Source of the DNA: Sphingobacterium gobiense
GTDB taxonomy: Bacteria; Bacteroidota; Bacteroidia; Sphingobacteriales; Sphingobacteriaceae
Direction: 5' to 3'
NCBI RefSeq assembly: GCF_002980575.1
Contig: NZ_PVBS01000002.1
Location: 124,001-188,000, forward strand
Length of the DNA: 64,000 bases
Part shown: positions 33,793 to 42,811 of the stretch, piece after piece
Layout: each line of letters opens with the position of its first letter
Position numbering within the stretch: position 1 is the stretch's first letter
Made by a program: the position numbers and the translations under genes
The notes under the pieces: generated by a model
The model's database searches: none
What the model was told of the DNA's origin: nothing
What the model saw: only the letters and a program-made list of their open reading frames with translations

Positions 33793-34239
33793 TTATGCGT
33801 CAGGGTTGTTTCGAAATGTGCTGTCATCTGGCGTTGGTGGGAAGTTACCAAATGGATTTGGGCCATCCCCACTTTCTTTCGGGTCTGGCCCAAATTCGTT
33901 AGGGCCTTTGTCTCCCTCCTTTATCATTAGATAAAGAAAGTATAAGTTGATAAGGGGGATAAAGGCGAAAACAATGTACCATGTGGGACAACCTGTATCG
34001 TGAAGACGGCGTACACCTACAGCCAGACTAGGGATGAGCAGTCCAAGCGAAGCAAGACCCATGATGCCATATACCAATCCGCCCAATATAGAGCTGATAT
34101 AAGCAAGTATACCCCCCACAATACTGATCGCAACATAGATTAGCCAAGTAAATAGAACGAACATCCAGAATTCCTTTCTGCGCGCCCGGCCATCGAAATT
34201 AGCATAGTTTTCTTTTAATGTTTTTAGGAACCAGTCCAT
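33793..34239 (-). CDS. DUF805 family membrane protein
   Basis: It opens with the family signature MDWFLKTLKENYANFDGRARRKEFW, then four hydrophobic helices with RRLHDTGCPTWYIVFAFIPL between the second and third pair. A Pro/Asp/Asn-rich tail of about 35 residues (PNEFGPDPKES...) ends it. It is about 148 residues from the ATG at 34239; the frame is open further upstream, but the signature fixes the start. Function unknown. It lies after recO on the same strand. Confidence 0.88.
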   Translation of the reverse strand: MDWFLKTLKENYANFDGRARRKEFWMFVLFTWLIYVAISIVGGILAYISSILGGLVYGIMGLASLGLLIPSLAVGVRRLHDTGCPTWYIVFAFIPLINLYFLYLMIKEGDKGPNEFGPDPKESGDGPNPFGNFPPTPDDSTFRNNPDA

Positions 34240-34313
34240 AATAGTAGATTTAATTAAAGTAAATAATTTTATTGCCATGTTAAAAATAACAATAAAAAAG
34301 TTACATCGCACGT

Positions 34314-35039
34314 TTACGTGAATATTTCTTCCAAAATGTATAGTGAATTTACTTGCCCGAAGTTTTCCGTATGAAGTCTATAGAATATCAGCACTTTTTC
34401 TATCAAGTATTTTCTATCATCTTTATTCATTTTAATGCGATGTGATTCTCCGAAATCAGTTTGCAGCAATTGCAGAAAAACGGATGTATGTGGTTCCTGC
34501 AGGACGTGGCCATGTGCGGGAAGGTTCTTGTCAAATACACCTTCTAAAAGATTAAAGTAGGGATATTTCAGGCTATGATGGTGCAACGGCAAGAAACCGA
34601 GAAATCGACATAACTTAATCAAGAATATTAAGTGAAAATTTGCTAGGCGTTGATCCGTTTCATCCAGCCATATAATCGACTGCTGTAGGAAGTTAAAGAG
34701 ATAGGCGTCCGGCGACTGGTGATGAAGCACCTTGTATAGTATCTCGTTCAGAAATAGCGCAATGGATGATTTTGTGATATCCATGGGGATTTCTTTCAAT
34801 ACGGGGCGGGGATGTACCTCTTTGATGCGCTGTAAGCCGTTACTTTCCTTATGATAGACAACAAGGTCTAGAAGGTGCAATGGTTGGAAGAGGTTCGCTG
34901 GAATCCGCGCTTTAGGTTTTCTCGCACCGTTTATAAGATAGGACTGCATGCCAAACGTCTGCGTGAAGATGTGGGCGACGATACTGTTATCTGCATAGTT
35001 GGTCGTCTTGAGAGCAATTCCGTGCGTTTTGTGAAGCAT
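34314..35039 (-). CDS. recO: DNA repair protein RecO
   Basis: RecO helps load RecA at gaps by displacing SSB and annealing DNA. It has an N-terminal OB fold beginning MLHKTHGIALKTTNYADNSI with the conserved GARKPKARIPANLFQPLHLLD, and a C-terminal helical domain. The frame is open from 35066, but the ATG at 35039 is the usual start (241 residues). The zinc-finger Cys of many RecO proteins are absent, as in other Bacteroidota forms. It is divergent from rpmB. Confidence 0.9.
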   Translation of the reverse strand: MLHKTHGIALKTTNYADNSIVAHIFTQTFGMQSYLINGARKPKARIPANLFQPLHLLDLVVYHKESNGLQRIKEVHPRPVLKEIPMDITKSSIALFLNEILYKVLHHQSPDAYLFNFLQQSIIWLDETDQRLANFHLIFLIKLCRFLGFLPLHHHSLKYPYFNLLEGVFDKNLPAHGHVLQEPHTSVFLQLLQTDFGESHRIKMNKDDRKYLIEKVLIFYRLHTENFGQVNSLYILEEIFT

Positions 35040-35138
35040 CTTATGTCTAAAAGGACAAATATACAAAAAAGGAAAGGCATCCCTTTACCTTAAAATACAT
35101 GTGAATTGTGGAAAACTTTAAAAATATTAATTCATTGC

Positions 35139-35169
35139 TTGCATTTCACAAAAGAAATATGGATATTTG
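35139..35169 (+). promoter_or_regulatory. Probable promoter of rpmB-rpmG-DUF4295
   Basis: TTG at 35139-35141, a 20-nt spacer and GATATTTG at 35162-35169 (one mismatch to TAnnTTTG), about 53 nt ahead of rpmB. Confidence 0.45.
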
Positions 35170-35222
35170 CAAACTCTTTGTGAAAAGAGCGATTGGAGAA
35201 ACAACATTAAAAATCAAATATC

Positions 35223-35456
35223 ATGTCAAGAATTTGTGATTTAACAGGCAAGGCGGCATTAACAGGAAATAACGTTTCGCACTCAAACGTTAAAACTAAA
35301 CGTAAGTTTTATCCTAACTTACAAACTAAACGTTTTTATCTTCCAGAGGAAGATCGTTGGGTTACGCTAAAAGTATCTACTTCGGCTATCAAGACGATTA
35401 ACAAAAAGGGAATTACAGCAGTAATTGATACATTTATCAAAAAAGGATTTATTTAA
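35223..35456 (+). CDS. rpmB: 50S ribosomal protein L28
   Basis: A 77-residue basic protein of the large subunit. MSRICDLTGKAALTGNNVSHS and TKRKFYPNLQTKRFY are family hallmarks. It keeps one Cys and lacks the paired CxxC zinc ligands, so it is the zinc-free type. It begins the ribosomal cluster rpmB-rpmG-DUF4295 that is conserved in Bacteroidota. Confidence 0.96.
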   Translation: MSRICDLTGKAALTGNNVSHSNVKTKRKFYPNLQTKRFYLPEEDRWVTLKVSTSAIKTINKKGITAVIDTFIKKGFI

Positions 35457-35523
35457 TCGTTACCGCCTGTTATCAAAAATATTCATGAAATCTGATCCCT
35501 AGGGATTAAAATAAAGTAAAACA

Positions 35524-35706
35524 ATGGCAAAAAAGGGAAATAGAGTACAAGTAATTTTAGAGTGTACTGAGCACAAAGAAAGTGGCCTTCCGGGAATGTC
35601 TCGCTATATCACCACAAAGAACAAAAAAAATACGACAGAGCGATTAGAATTGAAGAAATTCAATCCTGTGCTTAGAAAAGTAACTGTTCACAAAGAAATT
35701 AAGTAA
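35524..35706 (+). CDS. rpmG: 50S ribosomal protein L33
   Basis: A 60-residue ribosomal protein: [18 protein letters not shown], then [21 protein letters not shown]. It has a single Cys and not two CxxC pairs, so it is also the zinc-independent form, like its L28 neighbour. It is 67 nt after rpmB and 40 nt before the DUF4295 gene. Confidence 0.96.
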   Translation: MAKKGNRVQVILECTEHKESGLPGMSRYITTKNKKNTTERLELKKFNPVLRKVTVHKEIK

Positions 35707-35746
35707 TTAACGCGTAGAGCATTAGCTCATTTAAAAATATAAGACA

Positions 35747-35908
35747 ATGGCAAAGAAATCGGTTGCATCGTTACAAAAAGGAGGTGGTAAGGAATTTACT
35801 AAGGTTGTCGTAACTACTAAGTCTGCCAAAACGGGAGCTTATACCTTTAAAGAAGGTATGGTTCACAATGACAAAGTGAAAGATTTTGTAGCAGAAGCTG
35901 CTAAATAA
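35747..35908 (+). CDS. DUF4295 family small basic protein
   Basis: A 53-residue protein starting MAKKSVASLQKGGGKEFTK and ending KVKDFVAEAAK, read directly from the sequence. DUF4295 is a small Bacteroidota-specific family typically placed after rpmB and rpmG; a ribosome-associated role is likely but untested. The start follows AAGACA and the stop is TAA at 35906. A terminator follows about 50 nt later. Confidence 0.88.
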   Translation: MAKKSVASLQKGGGKEFTKVVVTTKSAKTGAYTFKEGMVHNDKVKDFVAEAAK

Positions 35909-35957
35909 GTTGCGCAACAGCGATTCCTTTTTAAAGTTTTCTTTAAAAAATAAGAGA

Positions 35958-35991
35958 AGCCGTTTTGGTATTTACCGAAAGGGCTTTTTTC
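35958..35991 (+). terminator. Terminator of the L28/L33/DUF4295 operon
   Basis: AGCCGTTTTGG (35958-35968) pairs with CCGAAAGGGCT (35975-35985), with one mismatch and one G-U pair, then CTTTTTT. Confidence 0.8.
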
Positions 35992-36018
35992 GTATATTTA
36001 CCTTTTACTTTTTTCTCC

Positions 36019-36981
36019 ATGGGATTATTTGATTTTTTTAAAAAGAAGCAGGAAACAGCAGAAGCACAGGAAGCTTTAGATAAGGGTTTGGAAAAAACAA
36101 AGGAAGGTTTTCTTTCAAAGATAACCAAAGCAGTTGTTGGAAAATCCACTATCGACGATGAAGTTTTAGACAATCTCGAAGAGGTGCTTGTGATGTCCGA
36201 CGTCGGGGTAACGACAACCTTAAAGATTGTTGACCGTATTCAACAACGCGTTGCACGTGATAAATATGTGGGCACAGAGGACTTAAATCACCTACTTAAA
36301 GAAGAGATACAAGCACTGTTGGCGGAAAATAATAGTAACGACTTCGAAACTTTTGAGTATGGTGCCCACAAACCCTATGTAATTATGGTCGTAGGCGTAA
36401 ATGGTGTAGGAAAGACGACCACCATTGGTAAGCTTGCCCATCAATTAAAAGAAGCGGGAAATAAAGTTGTATTAGGCGCAGCAGATACCTTTCGCGCCGC
36501 TGCCGTAGATCAAATCAAATTATGGGGAGAACGTGTTGGCGTACGCGTGGTAGCCCAGCCCATGGGATCCGATCCAGCGTCGGTAGCGTATGATACGGTT
36601 AAATCAGCTGTCGCGAACGGTGATGATGTAGCCATTATAGATACAGCTGGACGCTTGCATAACAAAGTTGGTTTGATGAACGAGTTGACCAAGATTAAAA
36701 ACGTGATGCAAAAAGTCGTACCGGGTGCTCCCCATGAAATCTTATTGGTATTGGATGCCTCAACGGGGCAAAATGCCATCGAGCAAGCCACACAATTTAC
36801 GCAAGCTACCGACGTCAATGCTTTAGCGCTAACGAAATTGGATGGTACAGCAAAAGGGGGCGTAGTCATCGGTATTTCAGACCAATTTAAAATTCCGGTC
36901 AAATATATTGGTGTGGGTGAGAAAATTGGCGATTTGCAGTTATTTAATAAAAAGGATTTCGTCGATTCGTTGTTTAAATAA
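36019..36981 (+). CDS. ftsY: Signal recognition particle receptor FtsY
   Basis: FtsY is the GTPase docking partner of SRP-ribosome complexes. An acidic helical A/N region (MGLFDFFKKKQETAEAQ start) precedes the NG domain: G1 GVNGVGKTTTIGKLA (about 127-141), DTFRAAAVDQ (about 157), G3 DTAGR (about 207) and TKLDGTAKGG. Length is 320 residues from the ATG at 36019; the frame extends to 35965 without sense. The A domain is short compared with E. coli. rimO follows after 56 nt. Confidence 0.95.
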   Translation: MGLFDFFKKKQETAEAQEALDKGLEKTKEGFLSKITKAVVGKSTIDDEVLDNLEEVLVMSDVGVTTTLKIVDRIQQRVARDKYVGTEDLNHLLKEEIQALLAENNSNDFETFEYGAHKPYVIMVVGVNGVGKTTTIGKLAHQLKEAGNKVVLGAADTFRAAAVDQIKLWGERVGVRVVAQPMGSDPASVAYDTVKSAVANGDDVAIIDTAGRLHNKVGLMNELTKIKNVMQKVVPGAPHEILLVLDASTGQNAIEQATQFTQATDVNALALTKLDGTAKGGVVIGISDQFKIPVKYIGVGEKIGDLQLFNKKDFVDSLFK

Positions 36982-37037
36982 TTTCCTTTAATAAAATAGT
37001 CCTTGATGGCACATTCCTGTCATCATAATGAACAGAA

Positions 37038-38372
37038 ATGAGAACAAAAAATAGTAAGGGTACTCCTCAAGTGAGTAAACCAAGGGTGAATGTCGTGACG
37101 TTGGGATGCTCTAAGAATATCCACGATTCTGAAGTATTAATGGGACAGCTGAAAGGCAACCAAATGGAAGTTGTGCACGAGGCTTCCAATACACAGAAAA
37201 GTGATATCGTTGTCATCAATACCTGTGGTTTTATTGACAATGCAAAGCAAGAATCTATTGATACTATTTTGCAATATTCGGCTTTAAAGGAGGAGGGAAA
37301 GATAAATAAGGTTATTGTGACTGGTTGCTTATCGGAGCGGTACAAACCAGAACTTCAATCTGAAATTTCGAATGTTGATGCTTATTTCGGAACAAACGAT
37401 CTACCAGAATTGCTGACGACAATTGGAGCAGATTATCGCCATGAATTGTTAGGAGAGCGTTTATTGTCCACACCTTCTCATTTTTCATATTTTAAAATTG
37501 CAGAAGGGTGTAATCGGCCCTGCTCGTTTTGCGCCATCCCCCTTATGCGGGGTAAGCATGTGTCTAAATCTATCGACGATTTAGTGAAAGAGGCCAAATT
37601 CTTAGCTTCTAACGGAACGAAAGAATTGATACTCATCGCCCAGGACCTAACCTATTATGGGCTGGATATTTATGGAAAGCGTAATTTGGGAGATCTACTA
37701 CGGCATTTATCGGATGTCGATGGTATAGAGTGGATTCGCCTGCAATATGCTTATCCATCGGGTTTTCCAATGGATATTTTAGAGGTCATAAAGGAGCGCT
37801 CGAATATCTGCAATTACCTTGATATGCCGTTACAGCACATTTCTGATGCCATGCTGAAATCGATGCGTCGAGGAACGACGAAACAAAAGCAAGTCGACCT
37901 TGTTAATCAAATTCGTGATAGCGTGCCCGATATTGCCTTACGTACAACTTTAATATGTGGTTATCCGGGAGAAACGGAGCAGGACTTCAATGAAATGTTG
38001 GAGTGGGTGGAAGAAACCCGATTTGATCGTTTAGGTTGTTTTACGTATTCACACGAGGAAAAGACACATGCCCATACCTTAGTAGATGATGTATCACAAG
38101 AGGAGAAAGAGTCGCGTGTGGAGCAAATCATGGAGGTACAACAAGGCATTTCCTACGAAATTAATCAAGAAAAAATCGGACAGACGTTTAAGGTACTCGT
38201 TGACCGTCTGGACGGTGATTACTTCATTGGCCGCACGGAATATGATTCACCGGAGGTGGATAACGAAGTGGTGCTGAATGCGAAGACAAATTATGCTCGG
38301 ATCGGAGATTTCGTTCAAGTAAAAGTAGATCGAGCAGAGGATTTTGATTTATATGGGGAAGTGGTTAAATAG
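37038..38372 (+). CDS. rimO: Ribosomal protein S12 methylthiotransferase RimO
   Basis: A radical-SAM enzyme that adds a methylthio group to an Asp of ribosomal protein S12. The N-terminal UPF0004 domain starts VVTLGCSKNIHDSEVLMG (Cys near residue 26) and has CGFIDNA and VTGCLSERY with the other cluster Cys. The radical-SAM motif is CNRPCSFC (about 158-165), and a TRAM domain ends the protein. Length is 444 residues. KNIHDSE is the RimO-specific form, distinguishing it from MiaB. Confidence 0.95.
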   Translation: MRTKNSKGTPQVSKPRVNVVTLGCSKNIHDSEVLMGQLKGNQMEVVHEASNTQKSDIVVINTCGFIDNAKQESIDTILQYSALKEEGKINKVIVTGCLSERYKPELQSEISNVDAYFGTNDLPELLTTIGADYRHELLGERLLSTPSHFSYFKIAEGCNRPCSFCAIPLMRGKHVSKSIDDLVKEAKFLASNGTKELILIAQDLTYYGLDIYGKRNLGDLLRHLSDVDGIEWIRLQYAYPSGFPMDILEVIKERSNICNYLDMPLQHISDAMLKSMRRGTTKQKQVDLVNQIRDSVPDIALRTTLICGYPGETEQDFNEMLEWVEETRFDRLGCFTYSHEEKTHAHTLVDDVSQEEKESRVEQIMEVQQGISYEINQEKIGQTFKVLVDRLDGDYFIGRTEYDSPEVDNEVVLNAKTNYARIGDFVQVKVDRAEDFDLYGEVVK

Positions 38373-38519
38373 ATCGCTGACCACATTTTGGATCGTAGAA
38401 TAAGTGCCTTTCGTCAAACGTTTGCTATAATTTCGGTTTCCCCGTGGTAGCTTCGTGCAAAAATATGTAAATTGTCCGCTCAATCCGTAGATACTACGAG
38501 ACGATACGAACTGCGTTAG

Positions 38520-40109
38520 ATGAAAGCAACATATATTGATTACAGCGATACTGGTAGTTTTTCAGATACATTATTAGCCTACCTCGCAAACGAAGAGCAA
38601 TTGCGTCCTTTTTACGGGCAAAGACCGACACGGGAAGGGTTTCGACAACAGATTGCCGAGAAGCGAAACTTTCCGAACAGAAGATTATTGACGACAACAC
38701 TTCGTGAGCAATACGGCCCGCTTTTAGCACAATCGCCGGAAGTGGAAACTAACATCACGTTGCTGGGAGATGAAAAGACTTTTACGGTTACGACAGGACA
38801 TCAACTCAATATATTTACCGGGCCACTTTATTTTATTTTTAAGATTATTACCGCGGTACGGTTGGCGAAAGATTTAAAAGAAGCGTACCCTGAATATTCT
38901 TTCGTACCGGTGTATTGGATGGCGACCGAAGACCACGATTTTGCCGAAATAAATAACACTAAAGTATTCGGTAAGAAGATAATATGGGATACGCCGGCGG
39001 TTTCCGCTACGGGTCGGATGTCCACATATGACATTGCCGACACCGTCAAACAATATTGCGGTACCTTCGGCTTATCTATCAATGCGGATAAGCTAAAAAG
39101 GATAGTCGAGGATGCCTACCTCCAAAACTGGTCTCTTGCAGCAGCTACACGGTATATGGTAAATGAACTGTTCAAACCATACGGACTGGTGATTATTGAC
39201 GCGGATAGCAAAGACTTTAAAAAAGTTTTCGCGCCGATTATAGCACAGGATATTTTTGAAGAAAATAGCTTTAAAGCTATTGAAGATACCTCTGGAAATC
39301 TAGAGAACTTAGGTTACCATACGCAGGTGCACGCGCGGGAAATCAACTTCTTTTATTTAACGGATGAATTTCGGGAGCGTATCGTGCGCACAGAAGATGG
39401 GAGATTCGAAGTCTTGCATCGTGGACTTTATTTTTCGGAAGAGGAAATGCGGACGGAAATAGCGCAATATCCTGAACGGTTTAGTCCGAATGTCGTTATG
39501 CGGCCGTTATATCAAGAACTTATCCTACCGAATTTGGCTTATATCGGTGGAGGAGCGGAGATTGTGTATTGGTTGCAATTGAAGGCTAACTTCGATTACT
39601 ATCAAGTGCCGTTCCCTATTCTTGTCCCACGTAACTCAGCCATGCTCACAGATGACCATGTTGCGGGAAAAATTTTTCGTTTAGACTTGACTTTCAAAAG
39701 TATATTTAAGTCAACAGATGTGTTAAAGAACGAGTATGTCCGACGCCATACAAAACATCGGTTGAATCTGCGTGACGAGTGGATGGAGCTCAATGCTATT
39801 TTTGGAAAGATTAAACTGCGTGCGCATAAAATCGACCCCAGCTTGGGCCCGAGTACAGAAGCCGTGAAAGCACGCTTAAAAAAAGCGATTAATAATTTAG
39901 AGAAGAAGCTGCTGAAAGCCGACAAGCATAACCATGAAGATGCGCTTATACAGATAGAACGTGTGAAAGATAAACTTTTTCCAAACGGCGGCTTACAAGA
40001 GCGTACAGAAAACTTTGCGTCTTTATATTTGAAACACGGTGATGGTCTCATTCGGGAATTGGAAAAGCACTTTAACCCGCTCGAGTTTAAATTTACGATT
40101 TTATATTAA
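38520..40109 (+). CDS. bshC: Bacillithiol-type cysteine-adding enzyme BshC
   Basis: BshC catalyses the last step of bacillithiol synthesis, joining Cys to GlcN-malate. The 529 residues match the family from MKATYIDYSDTGSF through VTTGHQLNIFTGPLYFIFKI (His and Gln of the ATP-binding region) and YWMATEDHDFAEIN to a coiled-coil C-terminus (about 395-470) ending LEFKFTILY. BshA and BshB are not in this window. It is 8 nt ahead of the Crp-like regulator, suggesting co-expression. Confidence 0.93.
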   Translation: MKATYIDYSDTGSFSDTLLAYLANEEQLRPFYGQRPTREGFRQQIAEKRNFPNRRLLTTTLREQYGPLLAQSPEVETNITLLGDEKTFTVTTGHQLNIFTGPLYFIFKIITAVRLAKDLKEAYPEYSFVPVYWMATEDHDFAEINNTKVFGKKIIWDTPAVSATGRMSTYDIADTVKQYCGTFGLSINADKLKRIVEDAYLQNWSLAAATRYMVNELFKPYGLVIIDADSKDFKKVFAPIIAQDIFEENSFKAIEDTSGNLENLGYHTQVHAREINFFYLTDEFRERIVRTEDGRFEVLHRGLYFSEEEMRTEIAQYPERFSPNVVMRPLYQELILPNLAYIGGGAEIVYWLQLKANFDYYQVPFPILVPRNSAMLTDDHVAGKIFRLDLTFKSIFKSTDVLKNEYVRRHTKHRLNLRDEWMELNAIFGKIKLRAHKIDPSLGPSTEAVKARLKKAINNLEKKLLKADKHNHEDALIQIERVKDKLFPNGGLQERTENFASLYLKHGDGLIRELEKHFNPLEFKFTILY

Positions 40110-40117
40110 AGGCTTCT

Positions 40118-40735
40118 ATGGAGTTCAATTGGCGAGAAAGTAATTTTTTTAAATATTATAGCGAGAAAGCTGCGCTTTCCGAAGAGATCTTTGAACAACT
40201 AGTGCCGTACTTTTCGTTTAGGGAGATTATCCATAATCAGTACTTGCTCAGCGCAGGAGAGTTGAGTCGTTATGTCTTTTTTGTGGAGTCGGGACTATTG
40301 CTTTCGTTTTCGTTAGACGAAAAGGGAGGAGAGCATATTCTGCAATTTGCGCCGGAGAACTGGATTATCTCGGATCGAGCAAGCCAATACTTCAATAAGC
40401 CAACCGATTTTTTCATCAAAGCGATCGAACCTTCGGTAATTGTTTTCATTCAACCGGAATTTATGGAAAAGGCGTCCCAGTTAAGTCATGCTTTCGCCTG
40501 CTTTATGGAAAGCTCGTTACAGCGAAATATCCACATCCAGCAGCAACGGATAAATTCACTATTGGCCATGAGTGCCAAGGAACGATATCTTTTGTTTATG
40601 GATATGTATCCGAGTTTGCTACAACGCGTTCCCCAATGGATGATTGCCTCTTATCTCGGGATCACTCCTGAAAGTCTTAGCCGTGTGCGTCGAGAACTAC
40701 TACTGGAGCAAGGCGTAAAGAAAAAGGCTCAGTAA
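40118..40735 (+). CDS. Crp/Fnr-family transcriptional regulator
   Basis: A 205-residue regulator with an N-terminal cyclic-nucleotide-binding-like beta roll (about 20-130: LLSAGELSRYVFFVESGLLL, FFIKAIEPSVIVFI) and a C-terminal winged HTH MIASYLGITPESLSRVRREL (about 178-197). No Cys cluster for Fe-S is seen, so it is not a classic Fnr. The ligand is unknown. It is joined to bshC (8 nt gap) and converges with ctlX, overlapping it by 7 nt. Confidence 0.9.
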   Translation: MEFNWRESNFFKYYSEKAALSEEIFEQLVPYFSFREIIHNQYLLSAGELSRYVFFVESGLLLSFSLDEKGGEHILQFAPENWIISDRASQYFNKPTDFFIKAIEPSVIVFIQPEFMEKASQLSHAFACFMESSLQRNIHIQQQRINSLLAMSAKERYLLFMDMYPSLLQRVPQWMIASYLGITPESLSRVRRELLLEQGVKKKAQ

Positions 40736-41643
40736 AACACTTCGGCCACCATACACCGCGCACTGCCGCCGCCACCTCTTTCAATGGTATCCAGCGGGTT
40801 GTGTATAATCTGTCCCCAAGAATAAAGTAAGCCTAGCTGTTCCGCCGTAAAGCTCTGATACGCCTGTGAGCTCATTACAATAAAAGGATCTCCTGTAATA
40901 GACTGTACTTCCAGTATATTTCCCGCAAAAGAATTAACCTGATCCTCCGATATATCCACAATCTTCTTTCCGGTTTCATTTAACCGTTTAATCAAATTCA
41001 TTTTTTCGTGCCTATTGTCAATACTGTCGGTACACACGACGGCAAACTGTGTTCCTAGGGACATCATCACATTGGTATGATAGATGGGCTTACGCAACCC
41101 GCCTACCGTTTGGTTGGCTTCAAAAATAAATAATTCATACCCTAAATCAAGACAAAATTGATGCGCAACCCCTGCATCGGCACGGGGAGATAATGAACAG
41201 TAAGCAATTCGGTTTATGCGGTCCAAAATTAAACTTCCGGTTCCTTCTAAAAAGCGATTTTCTTTCTCAAAGCTGGTATAATCTATAATATCGTCAAACG
41301 TTAAGCCCCATCGTTGCAACGCATTCAGATAATCCAATTTGCGTTCCCGTCGTCTATTTTCAGCAAACATGGGATACAAAACCGCTGTTCGTTTATGGAA
41401 CGAAATACAGTTATTTGGAAAAATGCTGTCCGGTGTATCATAGTCTCCTTCATCCTGTATGACAAACGTATTTATTTTGTGTGCGTTGAGTGCATTTACA
41501 AAATTGTCAAATTCTTCTTGAGCCTGCTGAGCAGGTAGAGGTAACAGTAAATCTTCTTGAAAATAATTGTTTACGGCTGTCTCTTCGTTTTTCCGAAACT
41601 GATAAGGCCGAACTAAAAGTAACGTGTCTGTTGTTTGTTTCAT
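40729..41643 (-). CDS. ctlX: Citrulline-utilisation/arginine deiminase-type hydrolase (CtlX-like)
   Basis: A 304-residue member of the guanidino-group-modifying superfamily (five-bladed propeller). Elements seen are PDSIFPNNCISFH (about 73-85), FLEGTGSLILDR with the conserved acid (about 131-142), a HTNVMMSLG His (about 189) and GGGGSARCMVAEVFY at the end with the nucleophilic Cys297. It would hydrolyse a guanidino or ureido substrate; CtlX is the closest named family. It is convergent with the Crp gene. The precise substrate is unproven. Confidence 0.85.
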   Translation of the reverse strand: MKQTTDTLLLVRPYQFRKNEETAVNNYFQEDLLLPLPAQQAQEEFDNFVNALNAHKINTFVIQDEGDYDTPDSIFPNNCISFHKRTAVLYPMFAENRRRERKLDYLNALQRWGLTFDDIIDYTSFEKENRFLEGTGSLILDRINRIAYCSLSPRADAGVAHQFCLDLGYELFIFEANQTVGGLRKPIYHTNVMMSLGTQFAVVCTDSIDNRHEKMNLIKRLNETGKKIVDISEDQVNSFAGNILEVQSITGDPFIVMSSQAYQSFTAEQLGLLYSWGQIIHNPLDTIERGGGGSARCMVAEVFY

Positions 41644-41730
41644 AAGTTCTATGTTCTTTTTACCTTGATGAAAAAAGAACCAAAAAAATCAAGACTTGCA
41701 TGGTTCCGCTACCTTTCCTTGTCTATTCCT

Positions 41731-41773
41731 AAACAGAATGAACTCGCTGGCGCTCAGACAGCATTCTGTTTTT
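41731..41773. repeat. Intergenic hairpin element (AAACAGAATG...CATTCTGTTT)
   Basis: Perfect 10-nt arms (41731-41740 and 41762-41771) enclose a 21-nt loop, AACTCGCTGGCGCTCAGACAG, that can fold further. TTTTT follows on the plus strand and AAAs flank the left arm. It may be the terminator of the DDAH-like gene, but it is also reminiscent of a dispersed repeat in sphingobacterial genomes, from memory. Confidence 0.5.
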
Positions 41774-41896
41774 AACGGAATATCCTGCGTAAAGCTGGCC
41801 GCGGAACAATACTAGGTCGATTTAATCCGCATCACTGCTATCAACTATTAATCGCGTTCACTTATGCCGTTGTACAATCCCTCATTAACATAAAAA

Positions 41897-42811
41897 TTAA
41901 TCCCTATATAAAGGAAGGGTAGAGCACCGCAACAGCCCTTCCTGTTTGCCAATTTCGTGATAGGGAACTTCTTCCACATGAAATCTTTGATTCCTAAGCC
42001 AATAGTTAAGTCGATCAAACCGTCGCTCGGTCACCACTACATCTTCTGAGATAGAAAATATATTGCTATACATTTCATACATTTCGTCTGCCGTTATGGT
42101 AAAAATATTTTCGTCCCCGAAAAGTTTGCGAAGATAGAGATAGTCCGCTGGATTCTGGAAACCACCAGGATAAATGATGGCCTTATCCCTGCCTACAGGT
42201 TGAAAACAACAGTCCAGGTGGAGCGCATTTTCCCGCGGATTAGTCATTGATTTTATAAGATCAAATTCTTTCACAATTTTGTCAGGAAACAAATCTTTCA
42301 AAAATTGTACACCTTTCCTATTCGTTCTGGCTGTATTTATAGCCGAGTAATCGTCACCTTTGTATGTGCCCACAAAAAGGTATTCATTCCAAAGGATGAC
42401 ATCTCCACCTTCAATGTGTACTTCCTCCGGTGCTTTAATAAGATCCTCTGGAGCGATTTGTTTGACAATATGCTCGATTGCTCGCCATTCTTCCGCACGG
42501 TCGGGGAGGATGTTAGCCTTTATAAAGTAGCGGTCTATGACAAAGCCAATATCGCGCGAGAATATTTGATTTAATTCAGGTATCAGTTCGGGTCGATATA
42601 CTTTTACTCCATATCGCTCTAACACATCATGAAAAGCAGATATCTCGAAAACCATATCCGACTCTACGGGATAAGTTCCTGCCAATATATGTTCCAGAGA
42701 CTTCGGGTCGTAAGCCTCTTCTGCTTTCGGAGCCGGGCCATTTTGGTTCGCAATACCTAATACGACAGCCCTTAATCTTCCCGTTTCGTTTGTGATATGA
42801 AGTTTTAACAT
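41897..42811 (-). CDS. Amidinotransferase/DDAH-like hydrolase
   Basis: A second 304-residue guanidino-superfamily enzyme, closer to DDAH and arginine deiminase than its neighbour. It has FSRDIGFVIDRYFIKANI (about 88-105), VHIEGGDVILWNEYLFVG with EGGDV (about 137-154), NALHLDCCFQPVG with the catalytic His, and RCSTLPLYRD with Cys296 near the end. It likely hydrolyses an arginine-like guanidino group to citrulline. It is followed by a hairpin and the ctlX gene 253 bp on, same strand. The substrate is not defined. Confidence 0.85.
   Translation of the reverse strand: MLKLHITNETGRLRAVVLGIANQNGPAPKAEEAYDPKSLEHILAGTYPVESDMVFEISAFHDVLERYGVKVYRPELIPELNQIFSRDIGFVIDRYFIKANILPDRAEEWRAIEHIVKQIAPEDLIKAPEEVHIEGGDVILWNEYLFVGTYKGDDYSAINTARTNRKGVQFLKDLFPDKIVKEFDLIKSMTNPRENALHLDCCFQPVGRDKAIIYPGGFQNPADYLYLRKLFGDENIFTITADEMYEMYSNIFSISEDVVVTERRFDRLNYWLRNQRFHVEEVPYHEIGKQEGLLRCSTLPLYRD

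Noticed and set aside
35107..35115. TGTGGAAAA DnaA-box-like sequence upstream of rpmB
   Set aside because: A single nine-base match without a second box or T-rich element; expected by chance in 64 kb of AT-rich DNA.
38415..38424. CAAACGTTTG palindrome between rimO and bshC
   Set aside because: A ten-base palindrome alone is weak and shares only the AAACGTTT core with the kdu sites; it was used only as a control against over-reading those.
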